A stretch of DNA of 64,000 nt, from positions 2,985,001 through 3,049,000 of the forward strand of contig NZ_OY781616.1 of NCBI RefSeq assembly GCF_963677005.1. The letters run 5' to 3'. Position 1 is the first letter of the stretch. Each line of letters begins with the position of its first letter. The notes below the pieces were generated by a model that worked only from the letters and a program-made list of their open reading frames with translations, had not been told where the DNA came from and made no database searches. Made by a program: the position numbers and the translations under genes. The stretch is from Maridesulfovibrio sp. (GTDB lineage: Bacteria; Desulfobacterota; Desulfovibrionia; Desulfovibrionales; Desulfovibrionaceae). Below are positions 42,709-51,035 of the stretch, piece by piece.

Positions 42709-44034
42709 CTAAGCCATTTTTGCCTGTGCAATTACGAACTCAATGGCTTCTTCCATGTTCGTCACATCACCGGCAATCTGGGCCTTGAGCAGGGTTTCCC
42801 TGATAATGCCAACTACAGGGCCGGGTTTCAGGCCGGTATGCTGCATTATCTCGTTACCGTTGAGGAACGGGTCGAGCGCTTCCTCGGGAATATCAGCACG
42901 CTCAAGCATCTTGATGTTGTGGTTGAATTCCTTGTAAGTGGTGCCTCTGGCCTTGATATCGGCACGGGCAATCTCGATGAGACGCGGATATTCGTCAATA
43001 ACCTTGAATTTACGGATACCCTTGTCCGTGAGCATGAAATGGAAACGCATGTGGTTTCTGACCAGATCACAGATCAGGTCCACATCTTCCTGAGGGAAGT
43101 TGAGACGGGTCAGTATCTTTCTGGTTACCTTGGCTCCGACACGATGGTGCTGCAGGAACTGCCAGTTTCCGTCCACTTCTTCAGCGGTATAGAGCTTGCC
43201 CACATCATGGAACAGGCAGGCGACCACTCCGAACCAGTCATAGGGAAGTTCTTCCGGATAGAGTTTCATTACATCCAGAGTATGGCTGAAAACATCTTCC
43301 AGTTCACCGGTTTTGCTGTTCTTGACCTGAGTGAGTCGGGAAAGCGCCGCAATTTCAGGAATCAGACCGTGCAGAAGCATGGTTTCGAAAAGCAGTGAAA
43401 CGAAAACATACATGTTTTCGGCTTCCACCTTGCGCCATTCGTTCATGATTTCGGGAACCGGAACATAGTCCAGTATGCGCTTCGAAGAACGGATAATGGC
43501 TATCTTGGTATTTGTTTCAATGGGCAGATTGTAGTTGGCGGCAAAACGCAGCGCCCTGATGCCCATGAGGTAATCCTTCTTAAGCGTCTGGTCCGGAATA
43601 CCAGTCATGCGGACTTCGCCGGAACTCAGTTCGGCAAATCCTTCATAGGGATCCTGAGCCTTGGGGATGTAAGGGCATGCGGCGGAAAGCGGAATTTCAT
43701 GCTTTTTCTCCAGCACCTTGAGCAGACGCGGTGTCATGCGGGCAACGCATTCCTCCGGATGGCAGGAGTTGCTGCTTTCTGAACTGTAGAAGAGGAAGGT
43801 GGTTTCACCTTCTTTAAGTATCGCACAGATTCCGGTTCTTTCCGAGGGCTGGATGCTTGGGAAAAGCTTTGCAAGGCCCTTGAAATCAAGCTCCGTTGAA
43901 ATGTCCAGTTCTGTCTCGTGCCCCTTGTCGTCGATGGTCAGCTTCTGAAGTCTTTCGTTGATGATGTAAGCATCATATCCGTTGCGCATGATGGTTTTGC
44001 AAATACCAACCGCATCCTTGAAAGGTTCACTCAT
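42709..44034 (-). CDS. HD-domain protein with degenerate CCA/poly(A) polymerase-like head
   Basis: The 441-residue protein has the layout of a tRNA nucleotidyltransferase: head, neck helix (LMGIRALRFAANYNLPIE) and C-terminal HD domain (CLFHDVGKLYTAEEV). The head has lost the polymerase signature: the usual GGxVRD reads IINERLQ and the DxD pair reads ELD. It therefore probably cannot add nucleotides, while the HD phosphohydrolase motif (HD, later H...D) appears intact. It could act as a nuclease, phosphatase or tRNA-binding protein. AAGGAG lies 6 bases before the ATG. It is a stand-alone minus-strand gene sharing a terminator with the chemoreceptor. Confidence 0.75.
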   Translation of the reverse strand: MSEPFKDAVGICKTIMRNGYDAYIINERLQKLTIDDKGHETELDISTELDFKGLAKLFPSIQPSERTGICAILKEGETTFLFYSSESSNSCHPEECVARMTPRLLKVLEKKHEIPLSAACPYIPKAQDPYEGFAELSSGEVRMTGIPDQTLKKDYLMGIRALRFAANYNLPIETNTKIAIIRSSKRILDYVPVPEIMNEWRKVEAENMYVFVSLLFETMLLHGLIPEIAALSRLTQVKNSKTGELEDVFSHTLDVMKLYPEELPYDWFGVVACLFHDVGKLYTAEEVDGNWQFLQHHRVGAKVTRKILTRLNFPQEDVDLICDLVRNHMRFHFMLTDKGIRKFKVIDEYPRLIEIARADIKARGTTYKEFNHNIKMLERADIPEEALDPFLNGNEIMQHTGLKPGPVVGIIRETLLKAQIAGDVTNMEEAIEFVIAQAKMA

Positions 44035-44154
44035 AATCTCTCCTTATCAGAAATAAACAGCCTGTCATATTTACATCGGTTGTTTTTTTCAACCACATAA
44101 ATTTATTGTTTTTTTGCCGTAATCGTCGGCTTTATTCCCTGTCTTTTCAAGAGG

Positions 44155-45426
44155 TCATACTATTTTTTTCCCGCCAAGGAAATGGCTTATGACCCGCCCT
44201 TTCAGGGTTTGGCCCATGAAAGGCGTGTTTTTGCCCTTGGAATGCATTGCTTCCGGCGTGAGAACCCATTCCTCGTTGGGATCGAAGAGAAAGAAGTCGG
44301 CCGGGTCGCCTTTGCGGAAACTGTTCAGCGGCAGAGCAAAGGTTTCGCAGGGGGCGGTTGTCCACATGCGGATGAAATCATCGAAAGTTATTTTGCCCGC
44401 AGCCACCAGTGACCAGGTGAGAGGCAGAGCCGAATCCAGCCCGGAGATTCCGCAGGGAGCCAGCATGAATTCAACTTCCTTTTCGTAGCCTGCATGCGGG
44501 GCGTGATCGGTGGCGAACATGTCGATGATACCGTCTTTTATCCCGGCAAACAGAGCGTCCACATCGTCCTTTGTGCGCAGGGGGGGATTGACCTTAGTGG
44601 CTGATCCGTACCCTTCCAGCGCTTCTTCGGTCAGCAGAAGATAGTGCGGACACGTCTCTGCGGTGACCTTTACGCCCCGTTTTTTGGCCCAGGCAATAAG
44701 GTCCACGGATTTACGGCAGGAAATATGGGCCAAATGGATGTGCATATCCAGATATTCAGCCATCAGCAGGTCGCGGGCCACCTGTGCGGCTTCGGCAACG
44801 TCCGGCTGTCCGGCAAGGCCCAGCAGACTGGAGACCCTTCCCTCGTTCACCCCTGCAGCCGGTTCGAGCCAGGGATCTTCGCAGTGATCTATAACCGGTT
44901 TTCCGGTGTCCGAAGCGTATTCCACGGCCCGGCGGTATATTTCACTGTTCTTTACCGGCACTCCGTCATTGGAAAAAGCGGCGCACCCGGCTTCCGCAAG
45001 CTCGTGCATGGGAGAAAGCTCCTTGCCTTCAAGCCCCTTGGTAAGAGCTCCCACGGGATAAAGACGCGGTCCGCCATCAGGATAGGCCTGAGCCGCTTTG
45101 GAGAGCATTTCGTCCGTCACAACGGAATTGTCGTTCACCGGCGCGGTGTTGGCCATGCACATTATATTGGAAAATCCGCCATGGACAGCAGCCTTCAACC
45201 CGGAAGCAATATCTTCCTTGTATTCAAAGCCGGGTTCGCGCAGATGGGTATGCACATCGGTCAGGCTGGGCATGAGCAGCAGGCCGCGGGCAGCGACTAC
45301 TTTCGCACCTTCGTACATGGTGTCGGAGGACGGAACAACCTCTAGAATCTTTCCATCGGCGACCAGGAGATCGGTTTCCTCTCCTTTCCAGACCGCCTTG
45401 CGGACAACGAGTTCGGGACTGGTCAT
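44155..45426 (-). CDS. pyrC: Dihydroorotase
   Basis: The enzyme cyclises carbamoyl-aspartate in pyrimidine synthesis. The Zn-binding HxH is in TDVHTHLREPGFEYKED, the metal His-rich segment in HIHLAHISC, and the catalytic Asp in FATDHAPHAG. The 423-residue length fits the type I family used with Desulfovibrio-type PyrB. AAGGAGG lies 7 bases before the ATG, and the gene starts 12 bases after pyrB ends. It is the last gene of the amidohydrolase-pyrB-pyrC operon. Confidence 0.95.
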   Translation of the reverse strand: MTSPELVVRKAVWKGEETDLLVADGKILEVVPSSDTMYEGAKVVAARGLLLMPSLTDVHTHLREPGFEYKEDIASGLKAAVHGGFSNIMCMANTAPVNDNSVVTDEMLSKAAQAYPDGGPRLYPVGALTKGLEGKELSPMHELAEAGCAAFSNDGVPVKNSEIYRRAVEYASDTGKPVIDHCEDPWLEPAAGVNEGRVSSLLGLAGQPDVAEAAQVARDLLMAEYLDMHIHLAHISCRKSVDLIAWAKKRGVKVTAETCPHYLLLTEEALEGYGSATKVNPPLRTKDDVDALFAGIKDGIIDMFATDHAPHAGYEKEVEFMLAPCGISGLDSALPLTWSLVAAGKITFDDFIRMWTTAPCETFALPLNSFRKGDPADFFLFDPNEEWVLTPEAMHSKGKNTPFMGQTLKGRVISHFLGGKKIV

Positions 45427-45438
45427 GATCCGGCCTCC

Positions 45439-46365
45439 TTAGTTGTTTTTACGGGTGAGATAAAGATAGAGAAGGGCCATGCGGGTGGCTACACCGCTGG
45501 CGACCTGATCAAGCACAAGGCTTGCGGCCGAATCTGCAATTTCGGAATTGATTTCGACCCCGCGGTTCATGGGGCCGGGATGCAGTATTTTAACATCCGG
45601 TGAAGCCAGTTCGATCTGCCTGCTTCCCAGACCGAAAAACCGGGAATATTCACGCAGGTCCGGAAGCAGGCCCGCCTGCTGGCGTTCAAGCTGCAACCGC
45701 AGACACATGACGGCATCCACGCCTTTGCAGGCTTCGTTGATATCGGTAAAGACTTCCACGGGCCAATCCTTCAGATACGGCGGCAGCAGCGTGCGCGGAC
45801 CGCACAGCCGGACTTTTGCGCCCAGCATGGTCAGCATAATCACGTTTGAACGGGCCACCCGGCTGTGGGCGATATCCCCGAGGATAAGCACGGTCCTGTT
45901 TTCGAACGAGCCCCACTCCTTGTAGAGAGTAAATCCGTCCAGCAGGGCCTGAGTCGGGTGGGCGTGACGGCCGTCCCCGGCATTGATCACGCTGCACTCA
46001 AGGCGTTCCGAAAGGAACTGTGCCGCTCCGCTTGCCCAGTGACGAATGACTATTCCGTCAGGATTCATGGCCTGCAGGGTCAGGGCCGTGTCCTTGAGGC
46101 TTTCGCCCTTGGTGAGACTGCTGGAGCTTTTGGCCAGGGAAAAAGTATCGCAGGAGAGCCTTTTTCCGGCCATATCGAAAGAGGTTTTCGTCCTGGTGCT
46201 CGGCTCGGCGAAAAAAAGGACCACACTGCGGCCTTTCAATGTCGGAACCTTTTTTACCGGGCGTGAGTTGATTTCCTGAAAGTAGGTGGCTGTCTCGAAT
46301 ACATGCCACACTTCCTCTGTGCTGAGCTGCGTTATGTCCAGCAGGTCTTTATGCTGCCAATTCAT
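45439..46365 (-). CDS. pyrB: Aspartate carbamoyltransferase catalytic subunit
   Basis: The enzyme joins carbamoyl phosphate and aspartate. The carbamoyl-phosphate loop [17 protein letters not shown], the [12 protein letters not shown] segment and the [12 protein letters not shown] aspartate loop are all present. The 308 residues match class B catalytic chains. AGAGG precedes the ATG. No regulatory pyrI gene is adjacent, so the enzyme may work without it. It lies 39 bases downstream of the amidohydrolase gene. Confidence 0.95.
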   Translation of the reverse strand: MNWQHKDLLDITQLSTEEVWHVFETATYFQEINSRPVKKVPTLKGRSVVLFFAEPSTRTKTSFDMAGKRLSCDTFSLAKSSSSLTKGESLKDTALTLQAMNPDGIVIRHWASGAAQFLSERLECSVINAGDGRHAHPTQALLDGFTLYKEWGSFENRTVLILGDIAHSRVARSNVIMLTMLGAKVRLCGPRTLLPPYLKDWPVEVFTDINEACKGVDAVMCLRLQLERQQAGLLPDLREYSRFFGLGSRQIELASPDVKILHPGPMNRGVEINSEIADSAASLVLDQVASGVATRMALLYLYLTRKNN

Positions 46366-46404
46366 GGTAACCTCTTTGGCCGCAGTCGCGGCAGGCTGAA
46401 AAAG

Positions 46405-47547
46405 TTATGCGAACAAAAGCCCTTCCAGACGGGACGGAACGGTTGCAAAGACCGCTCTCTTCCCTTTTTCCAGTGAGCCGTATGAATTGTCTGTCTTTAA
46501 CGCCCTGGCCCCGTTGAGCGTGACCAGAGACAGCGCTTCACGGGCGGACAGTGAAATTTCAAGATTTTCAAGCAGGTATTCCAGTTCGTTCCACATGTTC
46601 AGATCGTAGTTGGAGGCTATACTGTCGGTGCCGAGACAGGTGTTTATGCCTGACTTCAATATCTTTTCCCATGGAGCCCTGCCTTCACCGATATATTCAT
46701 TGGAACGCGGACACAGGCAGACATTCACATTTCTTTCTTCAAGAATCGCTATGTCACTGTCCGTAACCCGCACGCAGTGAACAACCAGAGTGGAACCGTC
46801 CAGCAGTCCGAGCGAATCTGCGTATTCAACCGGGGTTATTCCGCTGTTTCCGCAGTCTGCGAGCATTCCCGCGCCGCGAAGCATCTCGGCAAAAACTCCG
46901 GTCCCGGCAGCCACGATTTCGTCTTCCTCGGCATTTTCGGCAAGATGCATGGGGAACGGCAGCCCGGCTTCATCATCAGCTTTCTTGACCGCCCGCAGCA
47001 GTTCTGCGGATGTGGAGTAAAGCGCATGACCGGAACCGACCACCTTTCCGTTTATGAACTTCTTTTGCGGAAATAATTTTGCGCCTTCTTCCGGAACCTG
47101 CAGCCCCATGGCCTCGCAGCAGGCACAGAACCCCATGCCCAGTTCGTCCATGACAGTGGCTATGTTTATCACGTTGGCGGTGGCTATGTCCGCACAGAAA
47201 ACCGTTCCGCTTTCAAGCATTCCCGCAACCGCTTTTCTCACCGCATCCATTTCAGGAATATACATCGGATTGGCGATAAGGGATTTCACCCAGGAGGTGA
47301 AGCCCTGCCCCTGAACGGTTTTTCCGCGTAGATGCGAAAGTCCAAGGTGTACGTGGGCGTTAACGAGCCCCGGGACAACAGTTACCTCGCCGAGATCATC
47401 CACTTCTCCTGAAAAATCTTTTTTCAGGTCGGTCCAGCAGCCTGTTTCAAGTATTGTGCTGCCATCGTGGATCATGGCGAAATTTTCAAGAATTCCCTCG
47501 CCATCTTTCATGGTTACAGCTCGCGCTGCTCTTATGCATCTGTTCAT
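46405..47547 (-). CDS. Amidohydrolase of the MTA/SAH deaminase-like group
   Basis: The 380-residue metal hydrolase has the metal motif VNAHVHLGLSHLRGK, then MHLAEN, VVHCVRV and LGTDSIASNYDLNMW, as in 5'-methylthioadenosine/SAH deaminases and in the aminofutalosine deaminase MqnX. The ATG at 47545-47547 is preferred; the TTG at 47553 lies inside the terminator of the upstream gene. It heads an operon with pyrB and pyrC. It might recycle nucleosides or, if MqnX, serve menaquinone synthesis; the motifs cannot separate these. Confidence 0.7.
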   Translation of the reverse strand: MNRCIRAARAVTMKDGEGILENFAMIHDGSTILETGCWTDLKKDFSGEVDDLGEVTVVPGLVNAHVHLGLSHLRGKTVQGQGFTSWVKSLIANPMYIPEMDAVRKAVAGMLESGTVFCADIATANVINIATVMDELGMGFCACCEAMGLQVPEEGAKLFPQKKFINGKVVGSGHALYSTSAELLRAVKKADDEAGLPFPMHLAENAEEDEIVAAGTGVFAEMLRGAGMLADCGNSGITPVEYADSLGLLDGSTLVVHCVRVTDSDIAILEERNVNVCLCPRSNEYIGEGRAPWEKILKSGINTCLGTDSIASNYDLNMWNELEYLLENLEISLSAREALSLVTLNGARALKTDNSYGSLEKGKRAVFATVPSRLEGLLFA

Positions 47548-47559
47548 GGGCAAAAAAAT

Positions 47560-47579
47560 GCCGGACTTGAAGGTCCGGC
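47560..47579 (-). terminator. Terminator of the small lipoprotein gene
   Basis: GCCGGAC-TTGAAG-GTCCGGC (47560-47566 with 47573-47579) is followed on the minus strand by seven T residues. It lies seven bases past the lipoprotein stop and just before the amidohydrolase start. Confidence 0.85.
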
Positions 47580-47585
47580 CTGATT

Positions 47586-47942
47586 TTATTTTGTTTCTGG
47601 GTCTTCAAAGAAGACGTAATTTGTAGAGTAGTCGCTGAATTCGAAATAAACTTTCTTTTCACCGGGGTCGGCTTTACCGTTGAGATTGGCATCCAGCACT
47701 CCGTAACCGAAACGGTAAGGACGCTGAACCCTTTCCTTGGTGCCTGCCGCAGTGGAAAGTTTGTCTATTTTTATGAAACGTTTGATGACGTTGCCCCCGG
47801 AATAGATTTCAAGAATTCCGTCAACACCGGTCCAGTTCTGGATGGAACGGCCGATACGGTTCTGGGTTTCCTGAGTGCATCCTGCGAAAACGGCAAGTGA
47901 AATCACCAGCATAACCACGGTGATCAGACTGTGTATTTTCAT
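47586..47942 (-). CDS. Small putative lipoprotein
   Basis: The 118-residue protein has a lipoprotein signal ending in LAVFAGC (cysteine near residue 22), followed by a small soluble domain with FGYGVLDANLNGKADPGEKKVYFEF. The DANLNGKAD-like loop resembles a calcium-binding turn. AAGGAG sits 7 bases before the ATG at 47940-47942. I do not recognise a family. It follows sppA in the same orientation and has its own terminator. Confidence 0.7.
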   Translation of the reverse strand: MKIHSLITVVMLVISLAVFAGCTQETQNRIGRSIQNWTGVDGILEIYSGGNVIKRFIKIDKLSTAAGTKERVQRPYRFGYGVLDANLNGKADPGEKKVYFEFSDYSTNYVFFEDPETK

Positions 47943-48029
47943 GCATGTACTCCTTGTAGATGTTGCAGCCATCAGGTCAAACGGGCAGTTCATACATTTT
48001 TTTTCCGGGAATGCAAAGCCGCTTCTGCT

Positions 48030-48998
48030 CTATTGAACCGCCGGAAACCAGAGGAAATGAAATCCGGCTTTGGGCGGCAGCAGATTCCCGGCATCAATGT
48101 TGACCAGCGCAAGGGGCTCGGTCCGGGCTGTTACCGTGTTGTACAGAGTATCGTCCGGATAAAACTCGCGCCTGTAGGTGATAACAAGGGAATCCTCCGG
48201 GATACCGGCCAGCTCGCATGCCTTGGAGACGGCATCGGGCAGATAACCGATCCCGTCTATGAGGCCGACTTTCTTTGCTCCGTCAGCGCTGAATACCTGA
48301 GCGGTGAAGATTTTTTCAAGATTTTTTTCAGAAATCTTCCGGTGTTTTTTCACCAGCGCCTGAAAACGATCAGCATAATTACTGATGATGGTGTCTATTA
48401 TCTGTTCCTGTTCCGCCGTGTCCGGCTTGAAGGGAGAGCCCATATCCTTGTTGCGGCCGGATTTCGAAATTTCCACGGAAACCCCGATCTTATCCATGAG
48501 CCCGGCGACCTTGGGGCGGATGAAGATCACTCCCACCGAACCTGTCAGCGATGTGGGATGGGCCATGATCCAATCCGCAGGAAGACTGATGTAGTATCCG
48601 CCGGAAGCGGCAACATCCATCATGCTGACCACAACTTTTGCGCCGGTTTTTTGCTTGAACCGCTCTATTTCGTTGTAAAGCACATCACTTGCGGTAACCG
48701 ATCCTCCGGGAGAATCGACCCGGATCACCAGAGCCTTAACCCTGTCGTCTTCGGCAGCAAGTTGGAGTCTGGATGTGACTTCCTGCACCAGACTGGGGGC
48801 ATAGCCGAGCAGGCCGCGTTTAGGCGAATCGGAAATTGTGCCGTCAACGGAAATGACCAGGACCTTGTACGGGCCTTCCCCCTGAATGTACTGCTCAAGC
48901 AGGGGATCGGTTCCATCGGGAAAGAGGTTCATTTTCGGCTGGCAACCGGAAATTACAAGTCCAAACAGAATGCACAGGACAATGAAGATTCTTTTCAT
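48030..48998 (-). CDS. sppA: Signal peptide peptidase SppA (lipoprotein form)
   Basis: The 322-residue protein has a lipoprotein signal (LCILFGLVISGC) and an S49 peptidase fold. The oxyanion segment IRVDSPGGSVTASD and the catalytic Ser region AASGGYYISLPAD are clear; the catalytic Lys is probably downstream in the SGRNKDMGSPF region. It cleaves leftover signal peptides at the membrane. ATG 48998 is chosen because GGAG lies 8 bases before it. A putative lipoprotein gene follows. Confidence 0.88.
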   Translation of the reverse strand: MKRIFIVLCILFGLVISGCQPKMNLFPDGTDPLLEQYIQGEGPYKVLVISVDGTISDSPKRGLLGYAPSLVQEVTSRLQLAAEDDRVKALVIRVDSPGGSVTASDVLYNEIERFKQKTGAKVVVSMMDVAASGGYYISLPADWIMAHPTSLTGSVGVIFIRPKVAGLMDKIGVSVEISKSGRNKDMGSPFKPDTAEQEQIIDTIISNYADRFQALVKKHRKISEKNLEKIFTAQVFSADGAKKVGLIDGIGYLPDAVSKACELAGIPEDSLVITYRREFYPDDTLYNTVTARTEPLALVNIDAGNLLPPKAGFHFLWFPAVQ

Positions 48999-49067
48999 GA
49001 ACAGACTCCGTGGTTCGGACAAAAATAGCAGAAGCCGGATGCGATGGCAAAGGAGGATGCAGCTTTC

Positions 49068-49703
49068 CTATTTCTCGTACATGGCCAGCTTTATCCCGAA
49101 TGCGAAGAAGACGCATCCGAGCATGCGGTCCAGCCAAAGCTGCATACGCTCGCTTTCGCGCAGTCTTCCGGTAACCCGATCTCCGGCAATAATAAGCGGC
49201 GGTTCTATGACTGCGGCAACAACGATAATCAGAGTCCCGTGCAGCAGAAGCTGGGCCCATACCGGCCCGGCACCCTCAACAACAAACTGGGGCAGAAAAG
49301 CCAGAAAAAAAGTTGCAACCTTGGGGTTCAGCAGGTCTATCAGCACCCCCTGTCTGAAAATCGCAGTCGCACTTTTCGGAGACTCGTTATCGCGGATGTT
49401 CAGGGCTCCGCCTTTGGAGCGCAGGGCCTGTACGCCAAGCCAGAAGAGGTAGGCAACCCCGATCCACTTGACCACGGAAAAAGCTGTAGCCGAAGCTGAA
49501 ACAATTGCCGAAAGCCCAAGGGCGGCCAGCAGAACGTGCCCGAAAGCTCCGGTCCAGATGCCGAACATGGCGGCAAACCCGGACTTGCGCCCTCCGCTTA
49601 CGGTATGGCTGAGAATAAAAGCCATATCAGGGCCGGGGGCAATGTTCAGCAGAAATGAGGCCAGAATAAAAGTGGACCAGTGGGCGATGTCATAATGAAA
49701 CAT
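49068..49703 (-). CDS. LysE-family amino-acid exporter
   Basis: The 211-residue protein has six predicted membrane helices and the LysE/RhtB signature: ASFLLNIAPGPDMAFILSHTV near the start and GAFGHVLLAALGLSAI next. It probably exports an amino acid or analogue. GAGGG precedes the ATG by 7 bases. It is monocistronic; no lysG-like regulator is adjacent. Confidence 0.85.
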   Translation of the reverse strand: MFHYDIAHWSTFILASFLLNIAPGPDMAFILSHTVSGGRKSGFAAMFGIWTGAFGHVLLAALGLSAIVSASATAFSVVKWIGVAYLFWLGVQALRSKGGALNIRDNESPKSATAIFRQGVLIDLLNPKVATFFLAFLPQFVVEGAGPVWAQLLLHGTLIIVVAAVIEPPLIIAGDRVTGRLRESERMQLWLDRMLGCVFFAFGIKLAMYEK

Positions 49704-49887
49704 TAGTTATCCCTCGCATAGAAAGGTTTAAGAAGACAGGACCGCTGATGGGCCTGTCGGGTTGCAGAAGAATCTGTTTTGGCGCGGGAACAGAAGATGT
49801 GGATGCGGGCAGCAGCCCGTATGGATGATCAAGGCTATCCGGGATATAATGAAAAGTAAACAGTTCTGCCCATCCCGAAAAGAAAAA

Positions 49888-49919
49888 GCCCACGGCACCT
49901 TAAAGCTGGTGCCGTGGGC
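49888..49919 (-). terminator. Terminator downstream of the small gene and palindrome
   Basis: GCCCACGGCACC pairs with GGTGCCGTGGGC (49888-49899 with 49908-49919). On the minus strand TTTTTC follows. It would end transcription from the small gene at 50345 after passing the palindrome. Confidence 0.75.
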
Positions 49920-49972
49920 GAAATTCACTGCTGCTGTTGCCGGTTAACAGCCCGTTGTAAAGAACAACTGCG

Positions 49973-50096
49973 CAGACTGTTCAAAAATGGTGAGATGCTA
50001 GGCGCAAAAAAAGTTCAAGACCGACGCGTACTTCCTGTACGCGAGGATTTGAACTTTTTGAAGCAACGACGCAGATCGCCGTTTTTCAACAGTCTG
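49973..50096. repeat. 124-bp interrupted palindrome (REP/MITE-like)
   Basis: The ends are perfect inverted repeats, CAGACTGTT (49973-49981) and AACAGTCTG (50088-50096). Inner arms pair through AAGTTCAA/TTTGAACTT and CGCGTAC-TTCCT-GTACGCG at the centre (50025-50043). It directly abuts the stop codon of the small gene. From memory, closely similar palindromes are scattered in deltaproteobacterial genomes; I have not searched for other copies. There is no transposase gene here. Confidence 0.8.
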
Positions 50097-50345
50097 TTAG
50101 GACATGCGGGCAAGCTGACGGCGATATTCAGGCGAAATTTCAAGCCGTTCGATGTGACGCAGATCCACGAGGGTGGACCTCATCTTGGTACGGTTGTTTT
50201 CGCGAATGGCAGCCACGGTCCAGACCGGGAGCCAGAGGCCGAGAGTTGCAATGGTCAGCACTGCGTGCAGGCTGTGGTTGACTTCGGTGTTATTGTTGGC
50301 AGAACGGGTAGCGGCCCAGGCCTTGATGGTTCCGATTGCGTACAT
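50097..50345 (-). CDS. Small membrane protein, unknown function
   Basis: The 82-residue protein has one hydrophobic segment (LHAVLTIATLGLWLPVWTVAAI) followed by a basic tail. The phrase LxLTIxTLGLWLPVW is common in small bacterial membrane proteins, but the function is unknown. The start is ATG 50343-50345, with GGAGG 8 bases upstream; a TTG five codons earlier overlaps that site. The 124-bp palindrome starts immediately after the stop. Confidence 0.75.
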   Translation of the reverse strand: MYAIGTIKAWAATRSANNNTEVNHSLHAVLTIATLGLWLPVWTVAAIRENNRTKMRSTLVDLRHIERLEISPEYRRQLARMS

Positions 50346-51035
50346 GTTATATTCCTCCAAAAAATTTTGGTTGATTTGTGTTGCTCACGGCTCCCAAGTA
50401 TGTCCCGGTGCAATGTAAGTCAACAGCAACACATGCATACGCAACGATTGAATAGCAAATAAAATTCAGCGCGAATGTTTTAAATAATAATCTTTTAAAT
50501 CAATATGTTATGTAATAAAAAGCACTCTGCCTATCTCTTTTTATTATTTTTCCGCGCCGTTGATTTAAGAATCAATGCTTTGGTGAAATTTTTCGCAAGC
50601 CTGTCCGGTGAGTACATGCATTTACATATTTGATATAAAAGTTGAATGTATATATAACTTAAATTAAAGGATATATTTTTTACACCCTGAAAAAAGTGCC
50701 AATTTTGTTAAAACTTTACGCTCGCTTTGAACTGAAAGTAAATCGCTATTGAAATTATCTATTACTGTTGTACAAAACATTAAAACAACATTTATCATGT
50801 ATAATTGATGCACTTTTACTGCAGTACAGACACATACTGCATCACTTTTTACTAAACTACAGAAGGACAACATAAGCACTGCATAAAAATTTTCAGCAAC
50901 TGAAAAACCTAAGCCACCACCGAAAACTATTCACACTTTTTTTAAAAACCGGGAATTTTAGATAGTTCTAAAATTAAAAATATGAATTTTATTCTTGAAA
51001 GCGCCCGGCACGGCATGTCTGTGCACACAGAAAAA
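50346..51035. other. Long AT-rich intergenic region with no clear gene
   Basis: This 690-base stretch is unusually AT-rich for the window and includes A/T runs and several short near-repeats, for example around ACTTTTACTGCAG and CACTTTTTACT (50810-50860). A 71-codon minus-strand reading at 50664-50879 has no ribosome-binding site or recognisable protein. I see no clear hairpins, promoters or RNA genes; it could be a transferred or regulatory region. Confidence 0.4.

Larger units (their letters stand above)
49704..50096. other. Intergenic region after the small membrane protein gene
   Basis: This 393-base gap between lysE and the small gene holds a terminator (49888-49919) and a 124-bp palindrome (49973-50096). 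The stretch 49704-49887 has no gene I can support; it should hold the lysE promoter. Confidence 0.55.

Noticed and set aside
50664..50879. A 71-codon minus-strand reading in the AT-rich gap
   Set aside because: It has no Shine-Dalgarno, no recognisable protein and a composition typical of random AT-rich DNA.
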